A stretch of 64,000 nucleotides of DNA from Siderastrea siderea (lineage: Eukaryota > Cnidaria > Anthozoa > Scleractinia > Rhizangiidae). This document shows positions 48,795-61,829 of the stretch, piece by piece. The translations under genes and the position numbers were made by a program. Location of the stretch: NCBI GenBank assembly GCA_964030785.1, contig OZ034967.1, positions 72,667,613 through 72,731,612 of the forward strand. Reading direction: 5' to 3'. Position 1 is the stretch's first letter, and each line of letters starts with the position of its first letter. The notes beneath the pieces are model-generated. The model saw only the letters and a program-made list of their open reading frames with translations, searched no databases and was not told the origin of the DNA.

Positions 48795-51700
48795 ATGCCT
48801 CTCTCGTGCAAGATCTGTGGCAGCAAAGCGATTTTAAAGCGACCCAAAACGGTAAGTTGATTTAGGTACGCTCTTTCAGGGAGTTTTGTGGATATGTTGT
48901 GGTAAATTAAACTCAGGTAACTGGGTTTCAGTGAGGTAAACATAAGCTTGATGTTCATTGACCATAAAAATATAGCTTAAATTTTAGGTTGAGTCTGCAG
49001 TTCCAAGGAATACTTATCTATCACTATACAGTTTCTTGTGTAATACCTAAGATTTTATGTCAAGCAACATTTTGTACATGTACAAGACTTTTATTATTTA
49101 GAGCCTGCAGTTTTCAAGAAGTAGTAAGCTTACGTATCTCACCATGGCCAGTATCTCATGTTTACATGTGCTCATCACTGACGCCTGGAACAAAGCCTCT
49201 TCTTGTACAAATGGATCCCCCATCCCCAGCTCAAGATAAATTACACATGTCCCATTGTGGGAATGTGCCATACAATAGGCCACCAAAATTAGGTGAAATT
49301 GTTTACATTTAAGCACAGACCACAAGTTTGGATGCAAGGAGTTTATTGTCACTGACCAGTTGAAAATGCTCGATACAAAGCTAGATTGACAACAACACTC
49401 TAACATCATAAGGGTGGGAGGGAATTTAAGGGTAATAAAAATTAGCTTGACAGTGGTTACAATGAGCTTATGACTCAACAATTCAAGACAGCTATGAGGC
49501 TAATATGACAATGATCAACATCCTTACTACAATTACCCATCCTCACAAAAGGTGATGATTGACATCAGGAAGTAGCAGTCCTCTTGCGACAGCTTGTTTG
49601 CCCCTGGCACTACTGCGTATTTTCAAATTTGTTAAATTCAAACACTGATAAAGACCACGGTTTGCTCAGGATGTGGAATTGAAAGATGCAAAAGAGTTGA
49701 GATCAGTTTACCACAAGTGAATGAACTAAATGTGTTGTTATTTTCTGATTTCTTGTTCTTCATTTTAACATCATATCAGGGCCATGCATTGTGCAAGGAT
49801 TGTTTTTACACCACCTTTGAGACAGAAGTCCACCACACAATTATATCTAATAAATTGTTTGAAAAAGGAGAAAAAGTTGCTATAGGTGCATCTGGCGGAA
49901 AAGGTTAGTAATGATGTGTTATATTATTTATGGCTTTAACTCTGAGCATAAAAATTATATCAGTTTTTAAGTTTGATGTGTTACATGTAATTGTTAGTTT
50001 GCTATTATGTATACCAGTACCACAGATAATTTAAGGAAGTGAAGTGGAAGATGATGATAACTACCACCTAGGTTGTCGAAATGTCCGTCAATGCCATCTG
50101 CAACTGTCCTGTTCTTGACCACTCTCAACTCTGCATTTTTGTTTGAAAATAAATACTTTTTCATGCATTTTTGCCAAGCAGCAAAAAGAGAGCTTTTCAA
50201 AACTGATGACATCCCAACTTATTATGCAGTCACTGTATTGTCACCTGTGCCATTGATGCATGTGCACAAGTCAGCAGAAAGGTCCGAAAAAAGCCTGAGA
50301 ATGCTAACAAATCTTTTGACATACATTTTTAATTCCCTAGTTTGGATGCAGATGCTTAATCCTTTTTTGACACACCAGAAACTGAGGTTTTTGATCAGAA
50401 CACATTGGTGTGGAAAGTGCCTGAATCTACTTTGTTTTCTCCTTTTGCTTAATACATAACTGTATCTTTTCTTTCCTTTAATTTCTTTCTTTTTGGGATA
50501 GTGTCTATTTTTTTAGAAATTATTCATTTGTGATAGTATGAAGCAACAACAATTTGACACTTTATTTGCATTCCCAATTACAAATGATATTGCACATAGT
50601 AAAGAGAAAAAAAAGACAGAAAAGAAAAAAGTACAAATTAAAGTAAAGTAGCAAAATCGATTAATTTACAATAAAATTTATTCCTGTATCTATTGATCCA
50701 TTTCTTAATGCAATTTAAGCTTCCTAAATGAAGTACCCTAATTTTTTACAAATGAAAGCATCAATGGTATTGTCCAGCAATGCTTGAGCTCGGAAGCTTT
50801 AGTTGGTGAAGCCATGACTTTTATTATATTGGAGAAGACAATTAATTTGAGAGGGAGTCTTCCAGTTTCATTTCATGCTGCGACGTTTGTTTACATGTAG
50901 GCCAAGGTAGGATTTGTAAAACTGTGAGTGAAAATACTCGGTGGGATAAACTATTACTTCTTGCTACAGATTCCACAGTGTTGGCTTATGTGCTAAAAAA
51001 GCTTAATGAGAAACACAACTATGGACTGGAGTTGATTTTGCTGTCTGTGGATGAGGGAATAACTGGCTACAGAGATGACTCTCTAGAGGTAAAAAAAATG
51101 TTGGGTTCAAATCTTTAACTCTTTCACGAGTATTATGAATACCCTATTGCTTTACTAGAGCAACAAGCAACTTTTTCCTATACCTCAAAGGTGAGTCAAA
51201 AACAATAGATCATCCAGTACCACGTTACAAGAACACCTGTGCTTTTAACAGACTCTCAGTTGCTCAAAGGCTGCAAGCAATTATGGTATTTTTGCAGTGT
51301 ACTTTCTTTTAGCTTCCAATTTTGTTTTTAACTGAGACAGGGACAGTCCTGGGTATTTATTTTTTTCCCATAAATTTGTTAGCCCAAAGTTGCCTGCTGG
51401 GAGAAAGCAAGTAGGGGCAGGGATGGGGGTGACGTGCTTGAGTAAAGGTCCAAATGGGAACAAACTCCTTGGAGGTAGTGTCCTTCTGAACTTAGCAATT
51501 AAATTTGATGGTTACTAGCAAAGCGCATCTCAGAAGAAAGTCATGAACCTCTGAAAATAATAATCAGGGCTTCTGATATTACCGGCATGCGATGGTGTGA
51601 TTTCGCACAATTGATCTCGAATCGCATAATCCGCATAATCCACAAGAAATCTTATTATTGATAAAAAATGCATAAGTTGGACAAACTGTAACAAACACAA

Positions 51701-54700
51701 AATGCTAATTAAAGGCTATTTCACATTGGAAACGTCATGCAGAGCCTCTGAAAACTTTAATGTTGTTGTGAATCTAATGACAGTACGTGTTCTATGTGAA
51801 ATCTTCTTCAGAGAAATCGCATAATTTGCCACATAATAGATCTTTTCTGCCGCATAATGTGACCTCCTGAAAATTCTGCAGAATTTCCCAATATTTTTCG
51901 CACACTATCAGAAGGCCTGAATAATCTCACAAGTAACAACTTTCTTTGTAATGTAGTGTTCTTTGCAGGCAAAAACAGTCTGCCCTTTCTATCATAACAA
52001 TGCAAACTGAAAAAGACTGAACAAAGCATCAGACTGAAATATCAGAAAAGTAATTTTTATAAAATTAAAATAATGAGCATGTTTTCAGATTTGTGATGAT
52101 TGTAATCAGTTAAATCAGCACATGTATGCATAATATGTTTCTTTTATCAAGGTATGAAAAGAAACAAACTCTTGAAAGTAGAGCTATAAAAGACTTCTTA
52201 AGACAGTGCTATACCGATCATTGATAATAATAAATTGTTAATCGATCAAAACTCTTGGCAATGCAACAATCAATCACCCTTCATGCATAATCGATTATCG
52301 CAGAAAACTGAATAAATTAATGCAAGAAATGCAAGAAAAATAAAATAAAGGTAATATTTAACATCTTGGTGTGTCTTATCTGTTGCCTTGGGGCAGAAAA
52401 AGGCAAATTCAATCACACTGAACTTGTCTATAATACCTGTTCCATTTTCCTACTTTTTGGAGCAGAATTACTCTTTGGAATGTCACGCATTGGCCATATA
52501 AATAAGCTAGTTGCGTATTTTCTTTCATTCAACCTAGTTAATTAAATCACATCAAGATAGGCTTACAAATTACAACAAAACCAAATTTACCAGAGGACAT
52601 CAGTCATGAAAGTAGAGCTATAAAAGACTTCTTAAGACAGTGCTGTAGTGATCATTGATTATAATAAATTGTTAATTGATCAAAAACTCTTGGCAATGCG
52701 ACAATCAATTACTCTTCATGCATAATCGATTATCGCAGAAAACTGAATAAATTAATGCAAGAAATGCAAGAAAATAATTAAAATACCGGTACATATTTAA
52801 CATCTTGGTGTGTCTTACCTGTTGCCTTGGGGCGGAAAAAGGCAAATTCAATCCACTGAACTTGTCTATAATACCTGGTCCATTTTCCTACTTTCTGGAG
52901 CAGAATTACTCTTTGGAATGTCACGCGTTGCCCGTATAAATAAGCTAGTTGCGTATTTTCTTTCATTCAACCTAGTTAATTAAATCACATCAAGATAGGC
53001 TTACAAATTACAACAAAACCAAATTTACTAGAGGGCACCAGTCATGATAAGGAATGAAGACAAGCAGGTCAAAGAACCAACACAGCTTGCAGCAAAACAA
53101 AACAAAGACAAAACCAATCCTCTTTGCAAGCTTGTACCCAGGGCTCTGTCTCTGTGTTGCCTTGTTTATGTACATGTTGACTACCCCAATGTCAATATGA
53201 CGGCTGCAGAGTGGGAAATCCACGGAAGATTTAGGTGATTGGTTGGGATAATCTGATTGTTTATGATGATTGACTGTGAAATCGCAAACAATTTTCAACA
53301 CTACTTTCAGAACTTTATGGTATGCCAAGATGATCAATTTCAATTTACACTCCTCATTGCCCTTCTTGGGCAGAGCCTCCCTGTATCGCCCACCATAGAG
53401 GTACCCCAGGTAGAACAGAAGAATGTTACAATAATTTTGGTCCTCCTAACATTGCAAACTGGGGAAACATGATGAAGACCACTCACTACAAAATGGCAGC
53501 AATTAGTGAAAAGGAATACATGAGTCAGGAGTATAAATATATTTTTTTCGTAATTGGCAGACGGTGAAGAGGAATGAAATGCAGTATGAGCTGCCTTTGA
53601 AGATTGTTTCCTATGAGGTAAGGATTGTTTCCTTCTAACTAGGAGCTTTTCAGCAAGCTCAAAGGATCACCATGTTGGTGACCAGGGGTCAATTTAATAA
53701 CACATTTACAATTGTAGCTATTGCTTTCAACCTCTAGATCTGAAACAATAGGTATGCTTGTATATTACACTTGTAAATGTTTTATTAAATTGACCCCAGA
53801 TGTTTCGGCTTGCAAATGCTGAACTTAGGTGATGAAAAAAAGAGCAATACAATGACAAATCTTTTAGCCCTGTTGTAATACACTGTCGACATTCCTGTGA
53901 CAATATTGTCTATCAGCCCTTGCTGCGATGCTGGGATTTCAACTACCTCTGACATGAGAGGCTGTCCTAGTTCTTTAATGCCAGCTTATCAGCAAAGTCA
54001 AGTTGATATCAACTTTAGTGGGGATTTCAAAGGCAGTTTTCTGGCAGGTACACGTGGGAAGAGTCCTTTAACTGGAACATTGCTGCCAACTCACGCACAT
54101 GTATGGAGGTGTGGTGAGACTCCTTGATCTATTGATCTGTAGATTTCTAGTGCTATTCATGTTTCCTTTTGTCGAGTTGAGTCATTGAGTGTACATTGTG
54201 AGTGTAAGTTATCTTTCCTTTTGTCAATTGGAGTCGGTGAGTGTACGTTGTGAGTGTACATGTACGTTATCTTTTCTTTTGTCAAGTCGAGTTCATTTGA
54301 AAGTGGTTATAAAATGAAGTGGTTCCATTAATGGGGCTGCGGATTGTATGGCAATTTTCTTGTGTGCACTTATCTAGGCAGCCTACTGATGGATGTTTCA
54401 AGGTGCAACAAGAATTTATTGCCAATATTTACTTTTTAGGAACTCTATGGCTGGACCATGGATGCTATTGTCAAACAGATAGGATTAAAAAACAATTGTA
54501 AGTGACCATTCATTGTTTGCAGCTGTGAGTCTTAGAAGAAGTATCACTTCCTGAAACTGATATCACTTCCTGAAGAGCAATAGTAGTGACCCTCCAAAAT
54601 TTGAGGGTTGTAAGCAAATCCCATAAGAGGTGACTCCCTGAACTTAATGATCCTCTCAGAAAACAAACAAACACTATAAAACAGTGGGGAATAAGTTAAC

Positions 54701-57700
54701 AGATATCCTGTACCTGATTTCCCGACAAGACATAAAGACATCCAAGAGACCGGCGGGGGGGGGGGGGGGGGGGCACTCCCTGTAATGGCCTTTAAGGGGA
54801 GGCTCCACCCAAAAGGGGTACCTTTTTCAGGCTTCAGGTATATAAAAGGGTAGGGATTTCACGAGCTGAGGTATACGAAAGGTAGGGAAATCTGTCATTT
54901 AGGTATTTAAAAGGGCCTTTAATTAATATATTTCGAGGAGATAACATCTCTTCCGGTAATACTGTTCTCCCCTAATATCGTTCTTCCATTAACTGCATTC
55001 CAAGGTTTAGAAAAGTGTTGCAGCGTTCTTAAGGAGGTATGTGAAAGGGGTGCCATTTTTCAATGGAAGGTATACGAAAGAAGTACCTTTTCAGTCAAAA
55101 ATGGCATATAAGAGGGTAAGGGGTTGGACTTCAGGGCGGAGCCTCCCCGTATAAAACTTTGTTGAGTACCCCCCCCCCCCCCGCCCCGGCCAAGAGATAT
55201 TGTTCAAATCCTACACAATCCCCTGTTCTCCACTGATAACGTATATAGTAAGACACAAAGAGCAATATTTTCTCATGTTTTTGCTACCAGAAAGTACCGA
55301 ACTACCCAGCCCCCTTCCTTCAGAATTAGCGAGAGATAACTTCTGCAATATCTGAACGAAACGAGGGTCCTTATTTTGGGTTGCCGTTATGCAATTTTCA
55401 ATAAGCAGTTTGTCCTTATCTGTAAAGACAGGCAAACGTGCCTTCACGTTGAGTTTTATTCCACGTTTTGTAGGTACATTCTGTGGAGTATTTAGAAGGC
55501 AAGCTCTGGACAGAGGGGCGATGGCTTTGAAGGTTGATAAAATAGTGACAGGTGGGTATATGTGTGGTAACATTTTCTGCAAGAATTTTACAAGGCTACC
55601 TCAACCAGAATTTATCTTCTAGAGCACCTGTATCTCCAGCGAGATACATTTTGCACAGTACAAAATTACACTTGATCGCGGCAAATATACTGTATTCAGT
55701 TTGTTTTTAACTATACGACAAAAAAAAATGTGCCCCTGGCCGAGTTCACTCCATGAGATTCCATTTTTAGAGCAATATCTGTAATTTTCTTTTAAACCTT
55801 TAGTTCTGCACTGAAATCAAAAAACCTGTTATCACATTTTCAGGTCATAATGCAGATGACATAGCAGAAACAGTAATTATGAATGGTAAGCCTATTTTGG
55901 ATTTCACTTTGAAGTAAGCTGGAAACCAATACTTAAAACCTTGCGTAGTGATTTTCTGTGAGAAGAGTTTTGATAGCTTGTTCAGATCGCAGGTGAGAAT
56001 GCCTAGTTCAAGGAAAAGTTTCACTCAGTTTCCCGTAGCAGTAGTGTTGCCTATTTGAAGATTGTAACCCTCAATTTTCTCGTTACAGTTTTACGAGGAG
56101 ACATCGCCAGACTGCGTCGTTGTACAGCTATTGTGACGGTACGTACAGAGATGTGAGATAAGATAGATCAAAATCATCATCGTCTCTACATTTCCAAAGG
56201 AATATAAAAGCTCTGATGGTATTACCAGAGATATGAGCTACATTTGCTGTATCGACGAACCATCATCTTCTCAGCCTGTCAACTCCGGGTTTCCCTTCAA
56301 GCTTCTGTTCTAGCATCGTCCTTTCCAAAATATCGTAGCTCTTGCCTTTGACCATATTAAGTAGTTCTACTTTTGTCCTAAAATTACATTTGAAGAACCT
56401 CTCTAGTAGTTCCTGGATTTTTTTTTAATCATAGCTTGCTCCCTTGAAAACTGCGTTCTGACAACATAACACAATCATACTTTTTCTTGTCATGCAACGA
56501 AACAAAACCTTAGTTTTGCAGCCTGTGAACGCACTAACGAGTAGTAGTGTACAGACCAGCTTCATAGTTGTTCCTGCCTGAGTAAAAACTAATTATAGTA
56601 CATTGTCATGACCATGTCTGTCTGTTTTAGGGCACAGAAGGTGCGATTCCTCGCTGTAAACCATTCAAGTACACTTATGAAAAGGAAATTGTAATGTAAG
56701 TGTTACATGCTGGTTGCATTTTGGTTTCGTTTTGTTCTTTTTGAAGAACATTTCAAGCACATCGTGTTTCTTTGGAACTGTGTGCGAATAAATAGACGCC
56801 ATTTTGTATTTTCTTTTTTTGTAGACTTGCGAATAATTTCTAGATGGGAAGAAGTTGACTTGTGCCAAGTTTTATCTTTTTCGTATCTTCCTTGACACGA
56901 TAATATTTCTCGTTCTCACTGTGTACAGGTATGCATACTTCAAGAAACTGGATTACTTTTCAACGGAATGTATTTATTCTCCGAATGCCTACAGGTGAGA
57001 TGAGACTTACTTTATTTCTTGGAACTATGCAATCCATTTTCACTTAAAAGCGTTTCAAATAGGATTTAAAGACAGGAATTCACTGGGCCAAGTTAACTCT
57101 CAAGATACTCTCCAAGCTCTCATAATTTGTCGGTTTATCAAGTAAAGGATATTTTGTTTAATTCTAAACACTGCAGAAATTTCAATGGGTTGTTTAGGTG
57201 GGATTCGAACCCCACGATCTTCGGGTTATGCGTCGATCAATTCGAAAGTTCAACATCCCCCCCCCCGGGCAACCCCCCGGGCATTTGAACTTTTGAAGAT
57301 TGGCTTGTTCAAATTCCCTCCCCTCGGGGCAAAAGAGCCGTTCAAATGCCCCACCAATTAGTACTGAACTACCTCTCCTCAAAGACAAATTTCGTCTTCA
57401 ATCAAACACTTTACACGCCTTTCAGAGAGAGATATGCCGTAATGACACCTTCAAACGTCTTTTAAAGACCGTTTTGAAAGAGTTATTCACTAATCAAGGC
57501 GAAATTCTATATTGTCGGTCCGTCAAGCCCTGCAAAAACCGAAAAAAACTCACGGGCATATTACGTCAGAACAAGAGATAAATCTGGTTCAAATTCCCCA
57601 CCCTTCCAACGCAAATGCCCGGGGTATGCCCGGGGGGGGGGGGGGGATGTTGAAGTTTCGAATTGATCGGCGCATTACCAGACCACAACTTTACCATCTG

Positions 57701-60411
57701 AGCTACAAACCCACGATGGAAAAGGCGTTTAAAAGTGCATCCTCTTTTGTAACTCCGTGTGGGCTCATTGATGGTTTCTGTTATCATGGTTATTTGTCAA
57801 ATAATGTGTTATAATGGAACGGTTAAATTTTCTTGCAGAGGTCACGCTCGCACTTTTCTTAAAGATTTAGAAAAAGTACGACCAAGCTCAATTTTGGGTG
57901 AGTATCTGATTTCAGTGGATTTCATTTGTAAGGAGCATCGCCCATATATCTCGTCACGCAGTAGGGTGTATAAGGTATACTCTTATCTCAGAGCTACATT
58001 CCTTCTGTTACAGACATTATCCACTCTGGTGAAAGCTTGTTTGTGAAAAAGGATGTCAAGATGCCAGTACAAGGTAACGGCATTTGGTCTCCTGTCTCAT
58101 GCTTGTATCTTTCTTGTTTGTGTTAATGTCCTCAATATGTTGCGACTTTCTATCTGGTTGTGTACTGGTAGTCGCGTAAGTGCGAATGCAATGAAGAACT
58201 TACACTACAAGATTTACTTGAAAATTATCCGAAAACTGCTATAACCTTTAATGGACATCATTAAAAGTTTTAAACAGCTCTATTACATGTAAGATAGACT
58301 ACGACAAGAGAGCATAAAGCCCCTTTATGCTCTCTTGATTACCAGCAGTGTCTTTTTCCGTTCAGGGGTAGTCGAGGAAACGAAGAAGTGAGCGAACTGC
58401 GGCGTTGAAACGTGACGCGCGTGTTGAGCAGCTGGTGGCTCTACACGCGCGTCACGTTTCAACGTCGCAGGCGATTTCGGGTGGGGCCATTTCGCGCTTG
58501 CTCGGAAAGTCAGAGAGCTGCTCGTGGTCTACTAGTAATATAAATCCTTCACTGCACGATCAGTCATAGGATCACTTATCAGGAATATCTTCAGGAATCT
58601 TCGAGTGACGTATTCTTCGGAAAGACATCGAGTGACTTTGTTACTTTTCGGTGGTAAAATATATTCCTACACTAAATGTCCACTCAAACGCGATCAGGAT
58701 AGTCCACTGGATCGCGATAGTATCTTCTAGGTTAGAAAGTCTCGACTTTTTACAAGACAATCGAAAATTGTAAAGAATCCACGTGAGCTAAATGCTGTCA
58801 TATACCGACCTGCTTTACGAAATAAGTTATGTTTGTGCGTAATCGTCTCCTTTTAGTCATTGAAAGTATCGCCTTGTTTTCATGTTTTAGGGATTTGTAA
58901 GAGATGTGGATATATCTCAAGTCAACCGTTGTGTAAGGCGTGTGTTCTGCTGGAAGGACTTAACAAGGGATTACCCAGGTATTCATAATCGTGACAACAC
59001 TGACTGGAGTTCAGTTCCGTCTGTAATCATACGGGTGATCCTACTTACGGAAAGAATTGGACGAAATGAAGTGCTGTTACCAATTTATCACGTCTGTGAC
59101 GAAATTTGGGGAAAAATAGTAGTTAGGTTTGACTTTTTGGTGAAGGAACAGACGACAGGTTCTTCTTTAGGAGGGGAGTTCCACATTTAAAAAACATTGA
59201 ACCCTGGGATCTCTGATGTTCATGCATATTCCTTCCCCTCCTGCGGTGTATATTCTTAGAAAAATTGTCGCACTTGTTATTATTAGTCGTAGACAAACTG
59301 TTCGTCAGCTTCACCTGAGTTCAGATTCAAAATAGCTTATACTCCCAACGACTAGTTCTTCAATGCAAAGCCTAGCACAAACGCAAAATCGATATGAAAT
59401 TGTTCCAGTATCTTGAAATTCATGTGGAGGAAGTTTAACACAAAACTGGTGGACGATTTACGAAAAATATTGAAGAACGCTTCTTTGGAGATTTGGGCAG
59501 GTTTTCGAACATGTTTTAATGTTTGGAAAGCTAGCAATTACTCTTTAACGGTTCGCACAATTGGCAATCGGCTTGGCCCTCAGATTTGGCAAGCACTCTT
59601 TGAGAGGGCTTCTCCCAGAAATGCAGGTTCGTGGCTTGTTTTGACAAAGAGCACCAGACATGCAATACTTTCAAGAGAATTCCAGGACTGTATTAAGAGG
59701 GCCACAGTAGTTTCAAAAAGTGGGGTACGCTTGTGAACTAATATCACTAAAAGTATTTTTCCTCAGTGAAATCGAATGCTATCATATTGCTGCGAACTTT
59801 CGCAAAGTTTTATACCCATCGAGTTAAAGGCAAAAAGGCTACAACCGAACGTTTGTTATAAACGAGTGCTCCCGGAGTTAGAGTGGAGCCACCTAACTCA
59901 CGTCGTCTCTTGTTGTTGTTTAATTTGGGCTTGAAGTACACAGTAATATCGTAAGGCTTGTTCTTGGAACAATAGTATCTTACTTTCTGGTGGTATTTTG
60001 CTTCTAGGTTGGGTATCGGGAAAACAACCAAAGCCAAGGTAAGTGTGACGTTAAGCAAGACATGTAGCAAGGACTTTTTACGTTGATGATCGTCTACCAA
60101 AAACATGCTCTTACTAATACAAGTGTATCTTCAGAAACGAACCTTTGAATAGCCCAAGAAACAAAATATATTACGTCTAACACCCGGAAAAACCCAAGCC
60201 TACAAATAACAACAACAACAGCAACAGTTGGACTTTGATAAGTCTCGGAAATTGCCACAGCTTAATAACAACGTTTAGTAGTTCACAAAGTTTCATTTGT
60301 TTATTTTATTATTATTTTTTTCAGATCGAAGTTTTGAGCAGTGGTGATTGTGGTTCCAGTCAGCACGCTGATGAAGATAAAAGTAGCTCTGCCAAATCCC
60401 TCGAATTTTGA
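48795..60411 (+). CDS. CTU1: Cytoplasmic tRNA 2-thiolation protein 1
   Basis: Catalytic subunit (partner CTU2) of the cytosolic complex that 2-thiolates wobble uridine in Lys, Glu and Gln tRNAs using sulfur from URM1. Exons: 48795-48851, 49780-49903, 50970-51088, 53561-53617, 54440-54497, 55474-55551, 55844-55885, 56089-56138, 56631-56695, 56929-56994, 57839-57897, 58014-58073, 58891-58978, 60008-60038, 60325-60411. All join in phase (1041 nt, 346 aa; human 348). Features: N-terminal zinc cysteines C5/C8/C24/C27, PP-loop SGGKDS (57-62, split by intron 2), DEGIxGYRD, CTFCG (139-143), GHNADD (165-170), ARLRR, C-terminal zinc ribbon C281/C284/C293/C296, and RLGIGK (308-313). The polar C-terminal tail is not conserved. 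The gene looks intact. Confidence 0.96.
52174..53041 (+). repeat. 434-bp tandem duplication in CTU1 intron 3
   Basis: Two adjacent copies (52174-52607 and 52608-53041) are nearly identical, starting GAAAGTAGAGCTATAAAAGA. A few substitutions and small indels separate them. No coding capacity. Confidence 0.85.
53685..53797. mobile_element. 113-bp MITE in CTU1 intron 4
   Basis: Long terminal inverted repeats (about 27 bp, GGGGTCAATTTAATAA... and inverse) leave only about 60 bp of interior. A CAG is present on both sides, compatible with a 3-bp target duplication of PIF/Harbinger type. Confidence 0.75.
54753..55190. repeat. G-run/C-run bounded interspersed repeat
   Basis: Begins with a G homopolymer (about 54756-54772) and ends with a C homopolymer (about 55169-55182). 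Inside, GGGGAGGCTCCACCC near the left is partly mirrored by GGGCGGAGCCTCCCC near the right. It contains repeated GGTATACGAAAG units. It lies in CTU1 intron 5. Confidence 0.6.
57190..57713 (-). mobile_element. tRNA-like SINE split by a MITE
   Basis: A MITE (57228-57675) has ~32-bp inverted ends (ATGCGTCGATCAATTCGAAA... and inverse) running into C/G homopolymers. Its left flank (57190-57227) carries a - strand B-box/T-arm (GTTCGAATCCCAC). Its right flank (57676-57713) carries the matching - strand A-box half (GTTTGTAGCTCAGATGG). The junction falls at the anticodon region. It lies in CTU1 intron 10. Confidence 0.65.
58398..58469. repeat. GC-rich 27-bp-stem hairpin in CTU1 intron 12
   Basis: 58398-58424 and 58443-58469 are inverted copies with one mismatch, around an 18-nt loop (GTTGAAACGTGACGCGCGTGT core). 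A smaller hairpin (GAGAGCATAAAG / TATGCTCTC) is just upstream near 58308-58338. Probably part of a foldback MITE. Confidence 0.75.
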
Positions 60412-61433
60412 CACACGTTACATAATAGAATAATAAGCCTCTTTTTATTTCAAAGACTGTGACAATGTCCTTTATTCTTCGTTTTCAGCTCGAATCAAAC
60501 ATTTCTTCAGGTACAGAAGTTGTTTCTTTGATGAATACGGATAAGAAATCCATTTATTAAGTTTCCTGCAGTTCTGTTGATACATTTAATGCTGTATCTT
60601 TGTTTGTGGAGGAAATCCTTCAAGGGGCATAGTCTCGAGGATTTCGCAGATTTCTGGTCAAAACTGTGCTAAAATTATCGGTAGCTAACTTTATCCATGC
60701 CCAAAATTGTGTTTGAACCTGTAAAGGAACATAAAAAACTTAATTTCATAAAGAGAAAACAAACCATGACCATTTAACGTCGATTTGATGTCAACACGCT
60801 GAAAGAATTTGGAAAGTTTAGCCTAATTTTTTCAAATTGCAATCCATTTCCATCCGTGCCATCCGTAGCAACAGATGACAGAAAATAGTTTCACTGAAGT
60901 AGTATAGTCTTTGATAACAAAACTAGACCATTATTTGTGGGCGTTCATTGATGTGAGGACTTTATATTTTTGATTTGTAAAGTGGACTAAAATAGCGTGA
61001 CTATTCCCCTTTAAAGGGAGTGTCAGCCAGAAGTGTCAGCTAAAAGTCACCTAATGGTCCCGTTTTAGTCAGACACTATCCTAATTCAAGGCAAGTATTA
61101 ATAAATGTATTTGGCCACGGATGGCCAGGATAGAAATGGATTACAACTTGAAACCGTTTTACCAACGTTTTCAACTTTAGTGTTTGTGTCTTGCAAAAAT
61201 GATGGAAAAACTTATTAATAACGTGATTTTCTCTCCTTGCGAAAATTCACTTGATATTTTCATCTTGGTGTTGTGACAAGTTGTGTGTCATCGAAGGAAT
61301 TTAATCATATTTTACCAGGATCTGACAATGCGTCGGCAAAATCCTCGTCACATAGTCCCTTTAAGTTTGAACTTTCAAATGAAAGCTGTATTCACTGATA
61401 CGATCTTTGAGCACTTCATTGTGCTGTCTTTAG
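60412..61433. other. Tail-to-tail intergenic region between CTU1 and the next gene
   Basis: AT-rich, about 1 kb, between two convergent stop codons. No perfect AATAAA was noted close after the CTU1 stop; AATAATAAG near 60428-60436 is the nearest similar sequence. Confidence 0.5.
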
Positions 61434-61829
61434 TCACTTTTCCTTCTTTTCTAACATCCCCGCCCTATTGGGAGAAACTGTCGAAGAATTTTTTTGTAGC
61501 CACTTCGTAATGAACTTTGTTCCTCCAAGTGCAAGAATGAGTGAATCCACCACAGCACACCCAACGTCACTGTGGTTGAGCACGAACGAGAACAACTGGT
61601 GAGGAACTGGTCTTTCCATCCACAGCTCTTGCATGAAGAGAGAGACGAGCTCTTGTAGCACGACATCTGTGGAAGAATAAAAAAATGTTCAATTGTTTAA
61701 TTGTTGGCTTAATTACTATAGACACAGCTGCAACCAGCACTTTACTTTCAGGGTGTGAAGCTGTTCTGATCGCCACCAAGGTAGCCTGTTTGCGGACTAG
61801 GAACTTTGCCACCAAACTGGTAGAAATTT
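61434..61829 (-). CDS. Unrecognised gene, C-terminal exons only
   Basis: Two exons, 61829-61746 and 61666-61434, have canonical acceptors (TTAG, CACAG) and a GTAAAG donor; both introns are phase 1 and the frame is open to a TGA/TAA-type stop at 61434. The joined C-terminal ~105 residues are strongly protein-like and helical: VAKFLVRKQATLVAIRTASH, LVSLFMQELW, VGCAVVDSLILALGG, then a basic end. The pattern suggests a HEAT/armadillo-type helical protein, but I do not recognise the family. The upstream exons were not found and may lie beyond the repeat cluster or the window. Confidence 0.55.
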
